From Janthinobacterium sp. TND4EL3 (GTDB taxonomy: Bacteria > Pseudomonadota > Gammaproteobacteria > Burkholderiales > Burkholderiaceae_D), in assembly GCF_900156175.1 (NCBI RefSeq), contig NZ_FTMV01000003.1:413575-477574 (forward strand): a stretch of 64,000 bases of DNA, read 5' to 3'. The notes under the pieces were generated by a model. That model saw nothing but the letters and a program-made list of their open reading frames with translations, made no database searches and was not told the origin of the DNA. Shown in pieces: positions 37,005-48,133 of the stretch. A program made the position numbers and the translations under genes. Position 1 is the stretch's first letter. The number at the start of each line of letters is the position of its first letter.

Positions 37005-37754
37005 ATGCGTCGCAAACTCGTCGTCGGAAATTGGAAAATGAACGGCAGTCGCACCTCGAACGCGGTGTTATTGTCTGAAATAGTTGCTGGCCTGACCGCC
37101 TCTGGCGCTGCCAGCGCCGTCTGTGTGCCCGCGCCGTATCTGGCGCAGTGCCAGGCGCAATTGGCAGGCTCGGCCCTTGGCTGGGGCGCGCAGGATGTGT
37201 CCGCGCACGCCAGCGGTGCGTACACGGGCGAAATCTCGACCGCCATGCTGCAGGATTTCGGCTGCAGCTACGTGGTGATCGGGCATTCCGAACGCCGCGC
37301 CTACCACGGCGAGACCGATGCGCAGGTGGCGGCCAAGACGGTTGCCGCGCTGGCGGCAGGCATCACGCCTATCGTGTGCATCGGCGAAACGCTGGCGCAG
37401 CGCGAAGCGGGCCAGACCGACGCGGTCGTGGCGCAGCAGCTGGGCGCCGTGCTGGCGGCGGTTTCCGCCGACGACGTGGCGAAACTGGTGCTGGCCTATG
37501 AGCCGGTCTGGGCCATCGGCACGGGCAAGACGGCCACGCCGCAAATGGCGCAGGACGTGCATCAGGTATTGCGCGCCCAGCTGGCGGCAAAGAATGCGGT
37601 AGCGGCCGCCGGCGTGCAGATCCTGTACGGCGGCAGCATGAAGCCGGAGAACGCAAAAGAATTGATGGCGATGCCGGATATCGATGGCGGTCTGATCGGT
37701 GGAGCGGCATTGAAGGCGGCGGATTTCCTGGCGATTATTCACGCAGCCGATTGA
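37005..37754 (+). CDS. tpiA: Triosephosphate isomerase
   Basis: A 249-residue TIM-barrel enzyme that interconverts dihydroxyacetone phosphate and glyceraldehyde-3-phosphate. Catalytic residues are all present: Lys11 in NWKMN, His94 in VIGHSERR and Glu166 in [11 protein letters not shown], with the phosphate-binding YGGSMKPEN near the end. It starts 73 bp after the quinone reductase gene and is followed by secG after 28 bp, the usual tpiA-secG-nuo order of betaproteobacteria. Confidence 0.97.
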   Translation: MRRKLVVGNWKMNGSRTSNAVLLSEIVAGLTASGAASAVCVPAPYLAQCQAQLAGSALGWGAQDVSAHASGAYTGEISTAMLQDFGCSYVVIGHSERRAYHGETDAQVAAKTVAALAAGITPIVCIGETLAQREAGQTDAVVAQQLGAVLAAVSADDVAKLVLAYEPVWAIGTGKTATPQMAQDVHQVLRAQLAAKNAVAAAGVQILYGGSMKPENAKELMAMPDIDGGLIGGAALKAADFLAIIHAAD

Positions 37755-37782
37755 ATTACTTTAAACTAAGAATGGAATTGCA

Positions 37783-38190
37783 ATGAACATGATGTTCAAT
37801 CTGGTAGTGGTAGTACAGGTTATTTCGGCATTGTCGATTATCGCGCTGGTGTTGCTGCAGCACGGCAAGGGCGCCGACATGGGCGCCGCGTTTGGTTCGG
37901 GCGCCTCGGGCAGCCTGTTCGGTGCGACGGGTTCGTCGAACTTCATGTCGAAATCGACGGGCGTGGCCGCCGCGATCTTCTTCGGCGCCACGCTGGCCCT
38001 GTCGCTGATGGCCAATCAGCGCGCCACCACGGTGGGCGGCGGCGTGATGGATAAAGTCGTCAAGCCAGTGCCGGTCACCGGCGCGGGCGCGATCCCGACG
38101 ACGGTGCCGGCACCGGCAGCGCCGGCAGCCAGCGCTCCGGCCGCTGCGGCACCGGTTGCCAGCACCCCGGCCGGCGCGATTCCGAAGTAA
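37783..38190 (+). CDS. secG: Preprotein translocase subunit SecG
   Basis: A 135-residue SecG with two membrane helices (about 5-25 and 60-78) flanking the conserved loop VLLQHGKGADMGAAFGSGAS then GSSNFMSKST. SecG joins SecYE and speeds protein export. The C-terminal tail is long and rich in Ala and Pro (about residues 95-135), which is usual in this group. It lies between tpiA and the tRNA-Leu/nuo region. Confidence 0.94.
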   Translation: MNMMFNLVVVVQVISALSIIALVLLQHGKGADMGAAFGSGASGSLFGATGSSNFMSKSTGVAAAIFFGATLALSLMANQRATTVGGGVMDKVVKPVPVTGAGAIPTTVPAPAAPAASAPAAAAPVASTPAGAIPK

Positions 38191-38351
38191 TTTAATATTT
38201 ACTGAGTAGTAACTCGATGCCTCATCGAGAGTAATTCTCATTACGAGCAGATTATTGCTCAATGTTTCAGCAGTGCGGCAGGAAAAAACCGTGACGCACT
38301 GCAAGCTGTAAAAATTTATCGTTTTTATCTGTGTTTTGATGCATTTGTGCA

Positions 38352-38380
38352 TTAACTTTAGCGCCAAAGCAGAGTAGAAT
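38352..38380 (+). promoter_or_regulatory. Promoter of tRNA-Leu
   Basis: TTAACT at 38352-38357 and TAGAAT at 38375-38380 are separated by exactly 17 bp, and the -10 box ends 12 bp before the mature tRNA. It is a good sigma-70 match in the expected place. Confidence 0.7.
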
Positions 38381-38392
38381 ACGGGCCTTACC

Positions 38393-38477
38393 GCCGACGT
38401 GGTGAAATTGGTAGACACGCTATCTTGAGGGGGTAGTGGCGAAAGCTGTACGAGTTCGAGTCTCGTCGTCGGCACCA
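38393..38477 (+). tRNA. tRNA-Leu (anticodon GAG)
   Basis: An 85-nt class II tRNA with encoded CCA (38475-38477). The acceptor GCCGACG (38393-38399) pairs with CGTCGGC (38467-38473). The D arm contains TGGTGAAATTGGTAGACACG, the anticodon stem CTATC/GGTAG encloses the loop TTGAGGG (anticodon GAG), a long variable arm follows, and the T arm has GTTCGAGTC. It reads CUC and CUU leucine codons. Confidence 0.97.
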
Positions 38478-38486
38478 GAAATCAGA

Positions 38487-38538
38487 AGCCAGCAACGGCG
38501 CACGAGCCATGGCTCGTACAAAGTTGCTGGCTTTTTTT
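38487..38538 (+). terminator. Composite hairpin terminator after tRNA-Leu
   Basis: AGCCAGCAAC (38487-38496) pairs with GTTGCTGGCT (38523-38532), followed by a T-run to 38538. The loop holds a second perfect palindrome, ACGAGCCATGGCTCGT (38502-38517). It ends the tRNA transcript before nuoA. Confidence 0.9.
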
Positions 38539-38654
38539 ACGAGGATGTGTCGTTCGATCCTGGTCTTAGCTTTGATTGGGGTCGTGCGTTAGATACGCTG
38601 CAAATGATCGCAGCGTCCTCATTTAACCGATCGTTCAATATAAGCTTATCAATC

Positions 38655-39014
38655 GTGAACCTCGAAAATTACTTCCCCGTCCTGCTGTTCATTATTATCG
38701 GCCTCGGTGTCGGTATCGCTCCCCAGCTCCTGGGGCGCCTGTTAGGCCCTAACAAGCCTGACGCAGCAAAACTCTCCCCGTACGAATGTGGCTTTGAAGC
38801 ATTCGAAGACGCGCGCATGAAATTCGATGTGCGCTACTATCTGGTCGCAATCCTGTTTATTTTGTTCGATCTGGAAACGGCATTCTTTTTCCCATGGGGC
38901 GTTGCAATGCGCGACCTGGGCTGGGCCGGTTTCGTCACGATGATGGTGTTCATCGCTGAATTCGTGGTCGGATTTTGGTACATTTGGAAGAAAGGTGCCC
39001 TTGACTGGGAATAA
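38655..39014 (+). CDS. nuoA: NADH-quinone oxidoreductase subunit A
   Basis: A 119-residue membrane subunit of complex I with three helices and the conserved ligand-loop [32 protein letters not shown]. The start is the GTG at 38655 (read as [12 protein letters not shown]), which gives the normal length. The frame is open further upstream, but that part is leader sequence with no homology. It is the first gene of the complete nuoA-N operon. Confidence 0.93.
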   Translation: MNLENYFPVLLFIIIGLGVGIAPQLLGRLLGPNKPDAAKLSPYECGFEAFEDARMKFDVRYYLVAILFILFDLETAFFFPWGVAMRDLGWAGFVTMMVFIAEFVVGFWYIWKKGALDWE

Positions 39015-39017
39015 GCC

Positions 39018-39494
39018 ATGGCTATTGAAGGCGTATTAAGCGAAGGTTTCATCACCACCTCGGCCGACAAGCTGATCAACTGGGCGCGCACCGGGTCTAT
39101 GTTCCCGATGACGTTCGGTCTGGCCTGCTGTGCGGTCGAAATGATGCATGTGGGCGCAGCCCGCTACGATATGGACCGTTTCGGCGTCGTGTTCCGTCCG
39201 TCGCCGCGTCAGTCCGACGTCATGATCGTTGCCGGCACCCTGTGCAACAAGATGGCGCCGGCCCTGCGCAAGGTCTACGACCAGATGGCAGAGCCACGCT
39301 GGGTCATCTCGATGGGTTCCTGCGCCAATGGCGGCGGGTACTACCATTATTCCTACTCCGTGGTGCGCGGTTGCGACCGCATCGTGCCCGTCGACGTGTA
39401 TGTGCCTGGCTGTCCTCCGACCGCTGAAGCCTTGCTGTACGGCATCATGCAGTTGCAGAACAAGATCAAGCGTACCAGCACGATCGCACGCTAA
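39018..39494 (+). CDS. nuoB: NADH-quinone oxidoreductase subunit B
   Basis: A 158-residue subunit that holds cluster N2, the last Fe-S centre before quinone. Cluster cysteines are seen in [19 protein letters not shown] and [13 protein letters not shown]. It starts 3 bp after nuoA and belongs to the peripheral arm. Confidence 0.97.
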   Translation: MAIEGVLSEGFITTSADKLINWARTGSMFPMTFGLACCAVEMMHVGAARYDMDRFGVVFRPSPRQSDVMIVAGTLCNKMAPALRKVYDQMAEPRWVISMGSCANGGGYYHYSYSVVRGCDRIVPVDVYVPGCPPTAEALLYGIMQLQNKIKRTSTIAR

Positions 39495-39511
39495 CCGGGC
39501 CGCTTCAGATT

Positions 39512-40105
39512 ATGACAACACATTTAGAAGTTTTGCAAAACGCCCTCGGCACTGCCCTGGGCGATCGCGTTAGCACGACCGTTGCGCTGGGCGAAGTCAC
39601 CTTGCAGGTCAAGGCCGCGGACTACCTGGCCGTGATGCAGACCCTGCGCGACGACCCGACCCTGCATTTCGAGCAATTGATCGATCTGTGCGGCGTCGAC
39701 TACTCGACCTACGGCGATGGCGGCTGGGATGGCCTGCGTTACGCGGCCGTTTCGCATTTGCTGTCGGTCAAGCACAACTGGCGCGTGCGCGTGCGCGTGT
39801 TCGCACCGGACGACGACATGCCGCTGCTGCCCTCCGTGGTCGGCATCTGGCGCGCCGTCAACTGGTACGAGCGCGAAGCATTCGACCTGCTGGGCATCCT
39901 CTTCGAAGGCCACAACGACTTGCGCCGCCTGCTGACCGACTACGGTTTCATCGGCCATCCGTTCCGCAAGGATTTCCCCGTCTCCGGCTATGTCGAGATG
40001 CGCTACGATCCGGAACAAAAGCGCGTGATTTACCAGCCCGTGACGATCGAGCCGCGGGAAAACGTGCCGCGCGTGATCCGCGAAGAACATTACGGGATGA
40101 AATAA
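39512..40105 (+). CDS. nuoC: NADH-quinone oxidoreductase subunit C
   Basis: A 197-residue 30-kDa-type subunit of the peripheral arm, with [36 protein letters not shown] and the signature [26 protein letters not shown]. NuoC and NuoD are separate proteins here, not fused as in E. coli. Its stop codon overlaps the nuoD start as TAATG. Confidence 0.96.
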   Translation: MTTHLEVLQNALGTALGDRVSTTVALGEVTLQVKAADYLAVMQTLRDDPTLHFEQLIDLCGVDYSTYGDGGWDGLRYAAVSHLLSVKHNWRVRVRVFAPDDDMPLLPSVVGIWRAVNWYEREAFDLLGILFEGHNDLRRLLTDYGFIGHPFRKDFPVSGYVEMRYDPEQKRVIYQPVTIEPRENVPRVIREEHYGMK

Positions 40106-41358
40106 TGGCTGAGATTAAGAACTACACCCTGAACTTTGGGCCGCAGCATCCGGCCGCGCACGGTGTGCTGCGCCTGGTGCTGGAGATGGATGGCGAAGTC
40201 ATCCAGCGTGCCGACCCGCATATCGGCCTGCTGCACCGCGCCACCGAAAAGCTGGCCGAACAGAAGACCTACCTGCAATCCGTGCCGTACATGGACCGTC
40301 TCGACTATGTGTCGATGATGTGCAATGAACACGCGTACGTGATGGCCATCGAAAAGATGCTGGGCCTGGAAGTGCCGCTGCGCGCGCAATACATCCGCGT
40401 CATGTTCGACGAGATGACGCGCATCCTGAACCACCTGATGTGGCTCGGCACCCACGCGCTGGACGTCGGCGCCATGGGCCCGTTCCTGTATTGCTTCCGC
40501 GACCGCGAAGACTTGTTCGACGCCTACGAGGCAGTGTCGGGCGCGCGCATGCACGCGGCCTACTACCGCCCGGGCGGCGTGTACCGCGACCTGCCGGACG
40601 CGATGCCGCAGCACAAGGCGTCGATCATCCGCAACGCCAAGGCGATTTCCAAGCTGAATGAAAACCGCCAGGGTTCCCTGCTGGACTTCATCGAGGACTT
40701 CGCGCGCCGCTTCCCGAACTCGGTGGACGAGTACGAAACATTGCTGACCGACAACCGTATCTGGAAACAGCGTACCGTCGGCATCGGCGTGGTCTCGCCG
40801 GAAGATGCGCTGGCCATGGGCTTTACGGGCGCCATGCTGCGCGGCTCGGGCGTGCAGTGGGACTTGCGCAAGAAACAGCCGTACGAAGTGTACGACCTGA
40901 TGGATTTCGACATTCCTATCGGCACCAACGGCGATTGCTACGACCGCTACCTGGTCCGCGTGGAAGAGCTGCGCCAGTCGAACCGCATCATCAAGCAATG
41001 CGTGGAGTGGCTGCGCAACAATGAAGGTCCTGTCATGACCAGCAACCGCAAGGTGGCGCCTCCGGGCCGTGTCGACATGAAGACCAACATGGAATCCTTG
41101 ATTCACCACTTCAAGCTGTTTACCGAAGGTTTCCACGTGCCGCCGGGCGAGGCCTACAGCGCCGTGGAGCATCCGAAGGGCGAGTTCGGCGTGTACCTGG
41201 TGTCCGATGGCGCCAACAAGCCGTACCGCATGAAACTGCGCGCGCCAGACTACGCCCACTTGCAGTCGCTCGACGAGATGGCGCGTGGGCACATGCTTGC
41301 CGACGCCGTGACCATCATCGGGACGCAAGATATCGTGTTCGGCAGTATTGACCGCTAA
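40105..41358 (+). CDS. nuoD: NADH-quinone oxidoreductase subunit D
   Basis: A 417-residue 49-kDa-type subunit that forms the quinone pocket with NuoB. It starts [24 protein letters not shown] with the conserved quinone-site His pair and ends with the standard VFGSIDR. It contains the tracts [12 protein letters not shown] and [15 protein letters not shown]. The ATG at 40105 overlaps the nuoC stop by one base, so translation is coupled. Confidence 0.97.
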   Translation: MAEIKNYTLNFGPQHPAAHGVLRLVLEMDGEVIQRADPHIGLLHRATEKLAEQKTYLQSVPYMDRLDYVSMMCNEHAYVMAIEKMLGLEVPLRAQYIRVMFDEMTRILNHLMWLGTHALDVGAMGPFLYCFRDREDLFDAYEAVSGARMHAAYYRPGGVYRDLPDAMPQHKASIIRNAKAISKLNENRQGSLLDFIEDFARRFPNSVDEYETLLTDNRIWKQRTVGIGVVSPEDALAMGFTGAMLRGSGVQWDLRKKQPYEVYDLMDFDIPIGTNGDCYDRYLVRVEELRQSNRIIKQCVEWLRNNEGPVMTSNRKVAPPGRVDMKTNMESLIHHFKLFTEGFHVPPGEAYSAVEHPKGEFGVYLVSDGANKPYRMKLRAPDYAHLQSLDEMARGHMLADAVTIIGTQDIVFGSIDR

Positions 41359-41370
41359 GAGGCAAAAAGT

Positions 41371-41850
41371 ATGTTGTTATCAGAGCAATGCTATAAGAAA
41401 ATTGACCGCGAGCTGGCCAAGTACCCGGCCGACCAGCGTCAATCCGCCGTCATGGCCGCGCTGGCCCATGCCCAGGATGAACTGGGCTGGCTGGCGCCGG
41501 AAACCATGAAGGAACTGGCCGATTACATCGGCATGCCGGCCATTGCCGTGCAGGAAGTGGCCACGTTCTACAATATGTACAACGTGAAACCCGTGGGCAA
41601 GCACAAGATCACCGTGTGCACCAACCTGCCATGCGCCCTGTCGGGCGGCGTGCGCGCAGCAGAGTACCTGAAGCAGAAGCTGGGCATCGATTTCCGCGAA
41701 ACCACCCCTGACGGCCAGTTCACCCTGGTTGAAGGCGAGTGCATGGGTGCTTGCGGCGATGCGCCCGTCTTGCTGGTCAGCAATAAAACCATGTGCAGCT
41801 GGATGTCGAACGAAAAGATCGACGCCATGCTGGAGGAACTCAAGAAATGA
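41371..41850 (+). CDS. nuoE: NADH-quinone oxidoreductase subunit E
   Basis: A 159-residue 24-kDa-type subunit with the [2Fe-2S] cluster N1a. Ligand motifs are [12 protein letters not shown] and [11 protein letters not shown]. The N-terminal helical bundle contains [20 protein letters not shown]. The last bases ATGA are shared with the nuoF start. Confidence 0.96.
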   Translation: MLLSEQCYKKIDRELAKYPADQRQSAVMAALAHAQDELGWLAPETMKELADYIGMPAIAVQEVATFYNMYNVKPVGKHKITVCTNLPCALSGGVRAAEYLKQKLGIDFRETTPDGQFTLVEGECMGACGDAPVLLVSNKTMCSWMSNEKIDAMLEELKK

Positions 41851-43142
41851 CGTCACTCCACAACCGCCATATCGATCCATTGATCCTGAAGGATCTGGAT
41901 GGCAAGAACTGGCATTTGCAAGATTATGTGAACCGCGGCGGCTATTCGGCCCTGCGGCGTATCCTGGAAGAGAAAATCACGCCGGAACAGATCATCGCCG
42001 ACCTCAAGGCCTCGTCCTTGCGCGGCCGTGGCGGCGCGGGTTTCCCTACGGGCTTGAAGTGGAGCTTCATGCCGCGCCAGTTCCCGGGCCAGAAATACCT
42101 CGTCTGCAATACAGATGAAGGCGAACCGGGCACTTTCAAGGACCGCGACATCATTCGTTACAATCCCCATGCCCTGATCGAAGGCATGGCCATTGGCGCT
42201 TATGCGATGGGCATCACCGTTGGTTATAACTATATCCACGGCGAAATCTTCCAGGAATACCTGCGTTTCGAAGAAGCGCTGGAAGAGGCGCGCGCCGCCG
42301 GTTTCCTGGGCGACAAGATCATGGGCAGCGAGTTCTCGTTCCAGTTGCATGCGCACCATGGTTATGGCGCCTACATCTGCGGCGAAGAAACGGCCCTGCT
42401 CGAATCGCTGGAAGGCAAGAAAGGCCAGCCGCGCTTCAAGCCGCCTTTCCCGGCCTCGTTTGGCCTGTACGGCAAGCCGACGACGATCAACAACACGGAA
42501 ACCTTCGCGGCCGTGCCTTTCGTGCTGAATATTGGCCCAGAGAAATATCTGGCCATGGGCAAGCCGAACAACGGCGGTTCGAAGATCTTCTCGATCTCGG
42601 GCGACGTGGAAAAACCGGGCAACTACGAAGTGCCGCTCGGCACCCCGTTCGCCAAGCTGCTGGAATTGGCAGGCGGCATGCGCGGTGGCAAAAAGATCAA
42701 GGCCGTGATCCCTGGCGGTTCGTCCGCTCCGGTGATCCGCGGCGACATCATGATGCAGACCGACCTGGACTACGACTCGATCGCGAAAGCCGGTTCGATG
42801 CTCGGTTCGGGCGCCGTCATCGTGATGGACGAAACACGCTGCATGGTAAAGGCGCTGGAACGCCTGTCCTACTTCTACTTTGAAGAATCGTGCGGCCAGT
42901 GTACGCCTTGCCGTGAAGGCACAGGCTGGATGTACCGCATGGTGCACCGCATCGAGCAGGGGCAGGGTCGTCCAGACGACCTGGATATGCTCAACTCGAT
43001 CGCCGACAACATCCAGGGCCGCACCATTTGCGCGCTGGGCGATGCGGCTGCCATGCCGGTACGGGCCTTCATTAAGAATTTCCGTGAAGAATTTGAATAT
43101 CATATCGAGCACAAGCATTGCTTAGTGCCCGCATATATCTAA
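41847..43142 (+). CDS. nuoF: NADH-quinone oxidoreductase subunit F
   Basis: A 431-residue subunit that binds NADH, FMN and cluster N3. The FMN/NADH loop is [20 protein letters not shown] and the cluster motif is [16 protein letters not shown], with the fourth Cys in [14 protein letters not shown]. The ATG at 41847 overlaps the nuoE stop as ATGA. It is the electron entry point of complex I. Confidence 0.97.
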   Translation: MTSLHNRHIDPLILKDLDGKNWHLQDYVNRGGYSALRRILEEKITPEQIIADLKASSLRGRGGAGFPTGLKWSFMPRQFPGQKYLVCNTDEGEPGTFKDRDIIRYNPHALIEGMAIGAYAMGITVGYNYIHGEIFQEYLRFEEALEEARAAGFLGDKIMGSEFSFQLHAHHGYGAYICGEETALLESLEGKKGQPRFKPPFPASFGLYGKPTTINNTETFAAVPFVLNIGPEKYLAMGKPNNGGSKIFSISGDVEKPGNYEVPLGTPFAKLLELAGGMRGGKKIKAVIPGGSSAPVIRGDIMMQTDLDYDSIAKAGSMLGSGAVIVMDETRCMVKALERLSYFYFEESCGQCTPCREGTGWMYRMVHRIEQGQGRPDDLDMLNSIADNIQGRTICALGDAAAMPVRAFIKNFREEFEYHIEHKHCLVPAYI

Positions 43143-43164
43143 GCTGCGTCAGGTAACGATCACC

Positions 43165-45498
43165 ATGGTTGAAATCGAAATAGACGGCAAAAAAGTCGAA
43201 GTCCCTGCTGGTAGCATGGTGATGGACGCCGCCAACAAATTGGGAACCTACATTCCGCACTTCTGCTATCACAAGAAATTGTCGATCGCAGCGAACTGCC
43301 GCATGTGCCTGGTCGAAGTGGAAAAGGCGCCCAAGCCTTTGCCCGCTTGTGCGACCCCGGTCAGTGCCGGCATGATCGTGCGCTCCGCCAGCGATAAAGC
43401 TGTGCAGGCGCAAAAGTCGGTCATGGAATTCTTGCTGATTAACCACCCGCTCGATTGCCCTATCTGCGATCAGGGCGGCGAATGCCAGTTGCAAGACTTG
43501 GCCGTCGGTTACGGCAAGAGCGAATCGCGCTACAAGGAAGACAAGCGCGTCGTCACGCCGAAGGAAGCCGGTCCGCTGGTCTCCATGCAAGAGATGTCGC
43601 GCTGCATCCAGTGCACCCGCTGCGTACGCTTTGGCCAGGAAGTGGCCGGCGTGATGGAGCTGGGCATGATCGGCCGCGGCGAGCACTCGGAAATCGTGTC
43701 GTTTGTCGGCCAGACGGTCGACTCCGAACTGTCGGGCAACATGATCGACCTGTGCCCGGTCGGCGCACTGACCTCGAAGCCGTTCCGCTACAGCGCCCGT
43801 ACGTGGGAACTGTCGCGCCGCAAATCGGTCAGCCCGCATGACGGCCTCGGTTCGAACCTGATCGTGCAAGTGAAAGCTGGCAAGGTCAAGCGCGTACTGC
43901 CGCTGGAAAACGAAGCCGTCAACGAGTGCTGGATCTCGGACAAGGACCGTTTCTCGTACGAAGCGCTGGACAGCGCCGAGCGCCTGACATCCCCGATGCT
44001 GAAACAAGGCAACGAGTGGAAAGAAGTCGATTGGCAGACCGCGCTGGAATACGTGGCGCACGGTTTGAAAAATATCAAGCACGAGCATGGCGCTGACGCC
44101 ATCGCCGCGCTGGCCACCCCGCATTCGACCGTCGAAGAGCTGGTCCTGCTGCAAAAAGTCGCCCACGGCCTCGGTTCCGAGCACGTCGACTTCCGCCTGC
44201 GCCAGACCGACTTCGCGCTGGACGCCAGCGTGAAACCATGGCTGGGCATGCCGATCAACGAATTTGGCCAGATCAAGCGCGCCTTCGTCATCGGTTCGTT
44301 CCTGCGCAAGGATCACCCCTTGCTGGCCACGCGTTTGCGCGCGTCCGTCAAGGGCGGCGCCAAGCTGTCGATCCTGCACGCCTCCGACGATGATCAGCTG
44401 ATCACCATCGCCAACAAGATGATCGTCGCGCCAAGCGATTGGCTGGCGGCCTTGTCGGAAGTGGTCGTCGCTGTTGCTAAAGCGAAAGAAATCGCCGCGC
44501 CAGCCGGTTTTGAAGCGGTCACCGCTTCGGACGTGGCCGTGGCGATTGCCGCCAGCCTGATGGCTGGCGACCACGGCGCCGTGCTGCTGGGTAACGCGGC
44601 AACGCAACACCCGCAAGCGTCGCAATTGCATGCTGCAGCGCAATGGATCGCCGAACAGACGGGCGCCAAGCTCGGTTATCTGACGGAAGCGGCCAATACG
44701 GTAGGCGCGCACCTGGTCGCCAAGCCGCGCGCCAACGTGCAAGCTGCCTTTGCTGCTCCGAAGAAAGCCTACGTGCTGCTGCACGCCGAGCCGGAACTCG
44801 ATGCCGCCAATCCACAGGCGGCCCGCGCCGCCCTGGATGGCGCCGAGATGGTCGTGGCGATGTCCGCCTTCAAGCACGGCATGGATTACGCCGATGTCTT
44901 GCTGCCGATTTCGCCATTTGCTGAAACTTCAGGTACTTTCGTCAATTGCGAAGGCCGCGCGCAAAGCTTCAACGGCACCGTGAAACCGCTGGCGGAAACC
45001 CGTCCAGCCTGGAAAGTGCTGCGCGTCCTGGGCAACATCCTGGGCCTGGCCGGTTTCGACTACGACACCTCCGAAGCGATCCGCGACGAAGCATTCGGCG
45101 CCGGCGTGACCGACCTGTCGGCACAGCTGAACAATATCGCCAAGAACGCACCGGAAGCGGCAAGCTACGCACCGGCTTCGCCAGCGCTGCAACGCATCGC
45201 CGACGTGCCGATCTACTTCGCCGACGCGCTCGTGCGCCGCTCCGAGCCTTTGCTGCGCACGGTCGACGGCGCCGCGCCGCAAGCCCATCTGTCGCCAGTA
45301 TTGGCGGAACAGCTGGGCATCAAGGCGGGCGACAAGGTCAAAGTGGCGCAAGGCTCCGGCAGCGCCATCCTGGTGGCGGCACTCCATGCCGGCCTGCCAG
45401 CCAATGTGGTCAAAGTGTCGGCGGCGCATGCCTCGACGGCCAGCCTGGGCGGCATGTTCGGTGACATCACAGTTGAAACAGCAGAGGGGAAAATCTGA
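43165..45498 (+). CDS. nuoG: NADH-quinone oxidoreductase subunit G
   Basis: A 777-residue subunit with several Fe-S centres. The N-terminal ferredoxin part has [20 protein letters not shown] (N1b), then [16 protein letters not shown] with the His-cluster region (N5) and [12 protein letters not shown] (N4). The rest is a molybdopterin-oxidoreductase-like domain without cofactor chemistry, ending in a short C-terminal domain. It overlaps nuoH by one base (TGATG). Confidence 0.96.
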   Translation: MVEIEIDGKKVEVPAGSMVMDAANKLGTYIPHFCYHKKLSIAANCRMCLVEVEKAPKPLPACATPVSAGMIVRSASDKAVQAQKSVMEFLLINHPLDCPICDQGGECQLQDLAVGYGKSESRYKEDKRVVTPKEAGPLVSMQEMSRCIQCTRCVRFGQEVAGVMELGMIGRGEHSEIVSFVGQTVDSELSGNMIDLCPVGALTSKPFRYSARTWELSRRKSVSPHDGLGSNLIVQVKAGKVKRVLPLENEAVNECWISDKDRFSYEALDSAERLTSPMLKQGNEWKEVDWQTALEYVAHGLKNIKHEHGADAIAALATPHSTVEELVLLQKVAHGLGSEHVDFRLRQTDFALDASVKPWLGMPINEFGQIKRAFVIGSFLRKDHPLLATRLRASVKGGAKLSILHASDDDQLITIANKMIVAPSDWLAALSEVVVAVAKAKEIAAPAGFEAVTASDVAVAIAASLMAGDHGAVLLGNAATQHPQASQLHAAAQWIAEQTGAKLGYLTEAANTVGAHLVAKPRANVQAAFAAPKKAYVLLHAEPELDAANPQAARAALDGAEMVVAMSAFKHGMDYADVLLPISPFAETSGTFVNCEGRAQSFNGTVKPLAETRPAWKVLRVLGNILGLAGFDYDTSEAIRDEAFGAGVTDLSAQLNNIAKNAPEAASYAPASPALQRIADVPIYFADALVRRSEPLLRTVDGAAPQAHLSPVLAEQLGIKAGDKVKVAQGSGSAILVAALHAGLPANVVKVSAAHASTASLGGMFGDITVETAEGKI

Positions 45499-46580
45499 TG
45501 GCTCTGCCTGAATTTGTAAACGTCATCAACAGCAGCGGCCAGGATTTGCTGGGCGGCACATGGCCGTTCTTCTGGACCCTGATCAAGATCCTGTGCGTGC
45601 TGTTGCCGCTGATGGGTCTGGTTGCCTACCTGACCTTGTGGGAACGCAAACTGATCGGCTGGATCCAGATCCGCGTGGGCCCGAACCGCGTGGGCCCCTT
45701 GGGCTTGCTGCAGCCGATCGCCGATGCGCTGAAACTCTTGTTCAAAGAGATCATCATCCCGTCCAAGGCCGCCAAGGGCCTGTTCGTGATCGGCCCGATC
45801 ATGACCATCATGCCGGCCCTGGCCGCCTGGTCGGTCGTGCCATTCGGCCCGCAAGCCGTGCTGGCCAACGTCAACGCGGGCTTGCTGATGCTGCTGGCGA
45901 TTACCTCGATGGAAGTCTACGGCATCATCATCGCCGGCTGGGCTTCGAACTCGAAGTACTCGTTCATGGGCGCCATGCGCGCTTCGGCACAGATGATTTC
46001 GTATGAAATCCCGATGGGCTTCGTGATGGTCATCGTGCTGATGGTCTCGGGCAGCCTGAACTTCATCGACATCGTCGGCGGCCAGCAGATCGGCTACTTC
46101 GCCGACAAGGGCGTCAATTTCCTGTCGTGGAACTGGCTGCCGCTGCTGCCGATGTTCGTCATCTACCTGGTGTCGGGCCTGGCTGAAGCCAACCGTCACC
46201 CGTTCGACGTCGTCGAAGGCGAGTCGGAAATCGTTGCCGGCCATATGGTCGAGTACTCGGGCATGGCCTACGCCATGTTCATGCTGGCCGAATACGCCAA
46301 CATGATCCTGATCGGCGCCCTGGCTTCGATCATGTTCCTCGGTGGCTGGTCCGCACCATTTGCTTTCCTTGAGTTCTGGGGTGGTTTCGGCGGCTTCTTC
46401 TGGCTGTTCGCCAAGACCTTCTTCATCGTGTCGGTGTTCATCTGGGTGCGCGGTACTTTCCCACGCTACCGTTATGACCAGATCATGCGCCTCGGCTGGA
46501 AAGTGTTTATCCCGTTGACGCTGGTCTACCTGGTCTTCGTCGCTGCCTGGATGCAGACATCCTGGAATATTTGGAAGTAA
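45498..46580 (+). CDS. nuoH: NADH-quinone oxidoreductase subunit H
   Basis: A 360-residue membrane subunit with about eight helices that joins the quinone site to the proton-pumping arm. Signature segments are [34 protein letters not shown] and [23 protein letters not shown]. Its ATG overlaps the nuoG stop. Confidence 0.96.
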   Translation: MALPEFVNVINSSGQDLLGGTWPFFWTLIKILCVLLPLMGLVAYLTLWERKLIGWIQIRVGPNRVGPLGLLQPIADALKLLFKEIIIPSKAAKGLFVIGPIMTIMPALAAWSVVPFGPQAVLANVNAGLLMLLAITSMEVYGIIIAGWASNSKYSFMGAMRASAQMISYEIPMGFVMVIVLMVSGSLNFIDIVGGQQIGYFADKGVNFLSWNWLPLLPMFVIYLVSGLAEANRHPFDVVEGESEIVAGHMVEYSGMAYAMFMLAEYANMILIGALASIMFLGGWSAPFAFLEFWGGFGGFFWLFAKTFFIVSVFIWVRGTFPRYRYDQIMRLGWKVFIPLTLVYLVFVAAWMQTSWNIWK

Positions 46581-46594
46581 GAGAGTGCATACGA

Positions 46595-47083
46595 ATGGAT
46601 AAGGTAAAAGATTTCTTCAGCAGCCTCTTGTTAGGCGAGCTGATCAAGGGCATGGCGCTGACAGGCAAGTACATGTTTTCGCGCAAGATCACGGTGCAAT
46701 TCCCGGAAGAGAAGACACCGATCTCGCCGCGTTTCCGTGGCTTGCACGCGCTGCGCCGCTACCCGAACGGCGAGGAACGTTGCATCGCCTGCAAACTGTG
46801 CGAAGCGGTTTGCCCGGCGATGGCCATCACGATCGAATCGGAACAGCGTGACGACGGTTCGCGCCGTACCACGCGTTACGATATCGACTTGACCAAGTGC
46901 ATCTTCTGCGGTTTCTGCGAAGAGTCCTGCCCGGTCGATTCGATCGTCGAGACGCAAATCCTGGAATACCACGGCGAGAAACGCGGGGATTTGTATTACA
47001 CGAAAGAGATGTTGCTGGCCGTGGGTGATCGTTATGAAAATGACATCGCCGCTGCGCGCGCCGCCGACGCACCTTATCGCTGA
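46595..47083 (+). CDS. nuoI: NADH-quinone oxidoreductase subunit I
   Basis: A 162-residue 8Fe ferredoxin-like subunit with clusters N6a and N6b: [16 protein letters not shown] and [16 protein letters not shown]. The ATG at 46595 gives the standard start [20 protein letters not shown] strong GNRA hairpin follows before nuoJ. Confidence 0.96.
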   Translation: MDKVKDFFSSLLLGELIKGMALTGKYMFSRKITVQFPEEKTPISPRFRGLHALRRYPNGEERCIACKLCEAVCPAMAITIESEQRDDGSRRTTRYDIDLTKCIFCGFCEESCPVDSIVETQILEYHGEKRGDLYYTKEMLLAVGDRYENDIAAARAADAPYR

Positions 47084-47088
47084 TGGAT

Positions 47089-47114
47089 GCGCCGCAGCTG
47101 AGAAGCTGCGGCGC
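47089..47114 (+). other. Intra-operon GAGA-tetraloop hairpin (nuoI-nuoJ)
   Basis: GCGCCGCAGCT (47089-47099), loop GAGA (47100-47103) and AGCTGCGGCGC (47104-47114) form a perfect 11-bp stem closed by a GNRA tetraloop. There is no T-tract, and nuoJ starts 35 bp later, so it should shape mRNA stability rather than end transcription. Confidence 0.8.
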
Positions 47115-47149
47115 GCCCCTCGTTCATCTGTACGTCTATTGGGTTTTTT

Positions 47150-47782
47150 ATGGACTTTAAAACAATTTTGTTTTACGCCTTCGCGCTGATTCTGATCATA
47201 GCGGCGACACGCGTCATCACGGCCCGTAATCCGGTCCACGCAGTACTGTTCCTGGTACTGTCCTTCTTTTCCGCAGCGGGCATCTGGATGCTGCTGCAAG
47301 CTGAATTCCTGGCCATCGTGCTGGTATTGGTGTATGTCGGCGCCGTGATGGTGCTGTTCCTCTTCGTCGTCATGATGCTCGATATCAATATCGACCGCAT
47401 GCGCGAAGGCTTCTGGGGCTATCTGCCATTGTCGGTGACGGTGGGCGTGATCATCGTGCTGGAAATGGCGGCCGTCCTGTGGCACGGTTTCCGCAACTTC
47501 GCGCCTAGCATCGCTCCGGTGAACGTCAACCTGGGCGGCACCAAGGAACTGGGCCTGCTGATCTACACCAAATATGTGTTCGCCTTTGAAATCGCCGCCG
47601 TCGTGCTGCTGGTGGCCATCGTTGCCGCGGTCGCACTGACCCTGCGCAAACGCAAGGACACCAAGCATTTTGCTCCAGGCGATGCGGTACGCGTCAAGCG
47701 CAACGACCGCCTGAAGATCATCAAGATGGACGCGGTCGTCGAGCGTCCTGCGGCTGAGCCGGAAGTTAAGGAGGCACCATGA
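47150..47782 (+). CDS. nuoJ: NADH-quinone oxidoreductase subunit J
   Basis: A 210-residue membrane subunit with five helices and the conserved core [49 protein letters not shown], placed in two parts. The cytoplasmic C-terminal tail is charged ([21 protein letters not shown]). Its last four bases overlap the start of nuoK as ATGA. Confidence 0.95.
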   Translation: MDFKTILFYAFALILIIAATRVITARNPVHAVLFLVLSFFSAAGIWMLLQAEFLAIVLVLVYVGAVMVLFLFVVMMLDINIDRMREGFWGYLPLSVTVGVIIVLEMAAVLWHGFRNFAPSIAPVNVNLGGTKELGLLIYTKYVFAFEIAAVVLLVAIVAAVALTLRKRKDTKHFAPGDAVRVKRNDRLKIIKMDAVVERPAAEPEVKEAP

Positions 47783-48087
47783 CATTATCGCTCACACATT
47801 TTCTGGTCCTGGGCGCGATCCTGTTCGCAATCTCGATCGTCGGTATTTTCCTGAACCGCAAGAACATCATCGTATTGCTGATGGCAATCGAATTGATGCT
47901 GCTGGCGGTGAATATGAATTTCATCGCGTTCTCCCATTTCATGGGCGACGCGGCCGGTCAGATCTTCGTTTTCTTCATCCTGACGGTTGCCGCCGCTGAG
48001 TCGGCTATCGGTCTGGCTATTCTGGTGGTGATGTTCCGTAATCTGGATACCATCAACGTCGAAGACCTGGACAGCCTCAAAGGCTGA
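47779..48087 (+). CDS. nuoK: NADH-quinone oxidoreductase subunit K
   Basis: A 102-residue MrpC-like membrane subunit with three helices and the conserved intramembrane Glu residues in [16 protein letters not shown] and [12 protein letters not shown]. Standard length; it overlaps nuoJ by 4 bp. Confidence 0.96.
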   Translation: MTLSLTHFLVLGAILFAISIVGIFLNRKNIIVLLMAIELMLLAVNMNFIAFSHFMGDAAGQIFVFFILTVAAAESAIGLAILVVMFRNLDTINVEDLDSLKG

Positions 48088-48133
48088 TGTTTTTCAGACT
48101 CGATCTCTCGAATAATAACGATTAAGGTTCATC

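Noticed and set aside
38231..38244. GTAAT-TCTC-ATTAC dyad, similar to a Fur box
   Set aside because: It is only a partial match to the Fur consensus and lies between secG and a tRNA gene, with no iron-related gene nearby.
43072..44877. A 601-codon frame antisense to nuoG
   Set aside because: Shadow of nuoG, with the same His/Arg/Gln-rich composition as other antisense frames here.
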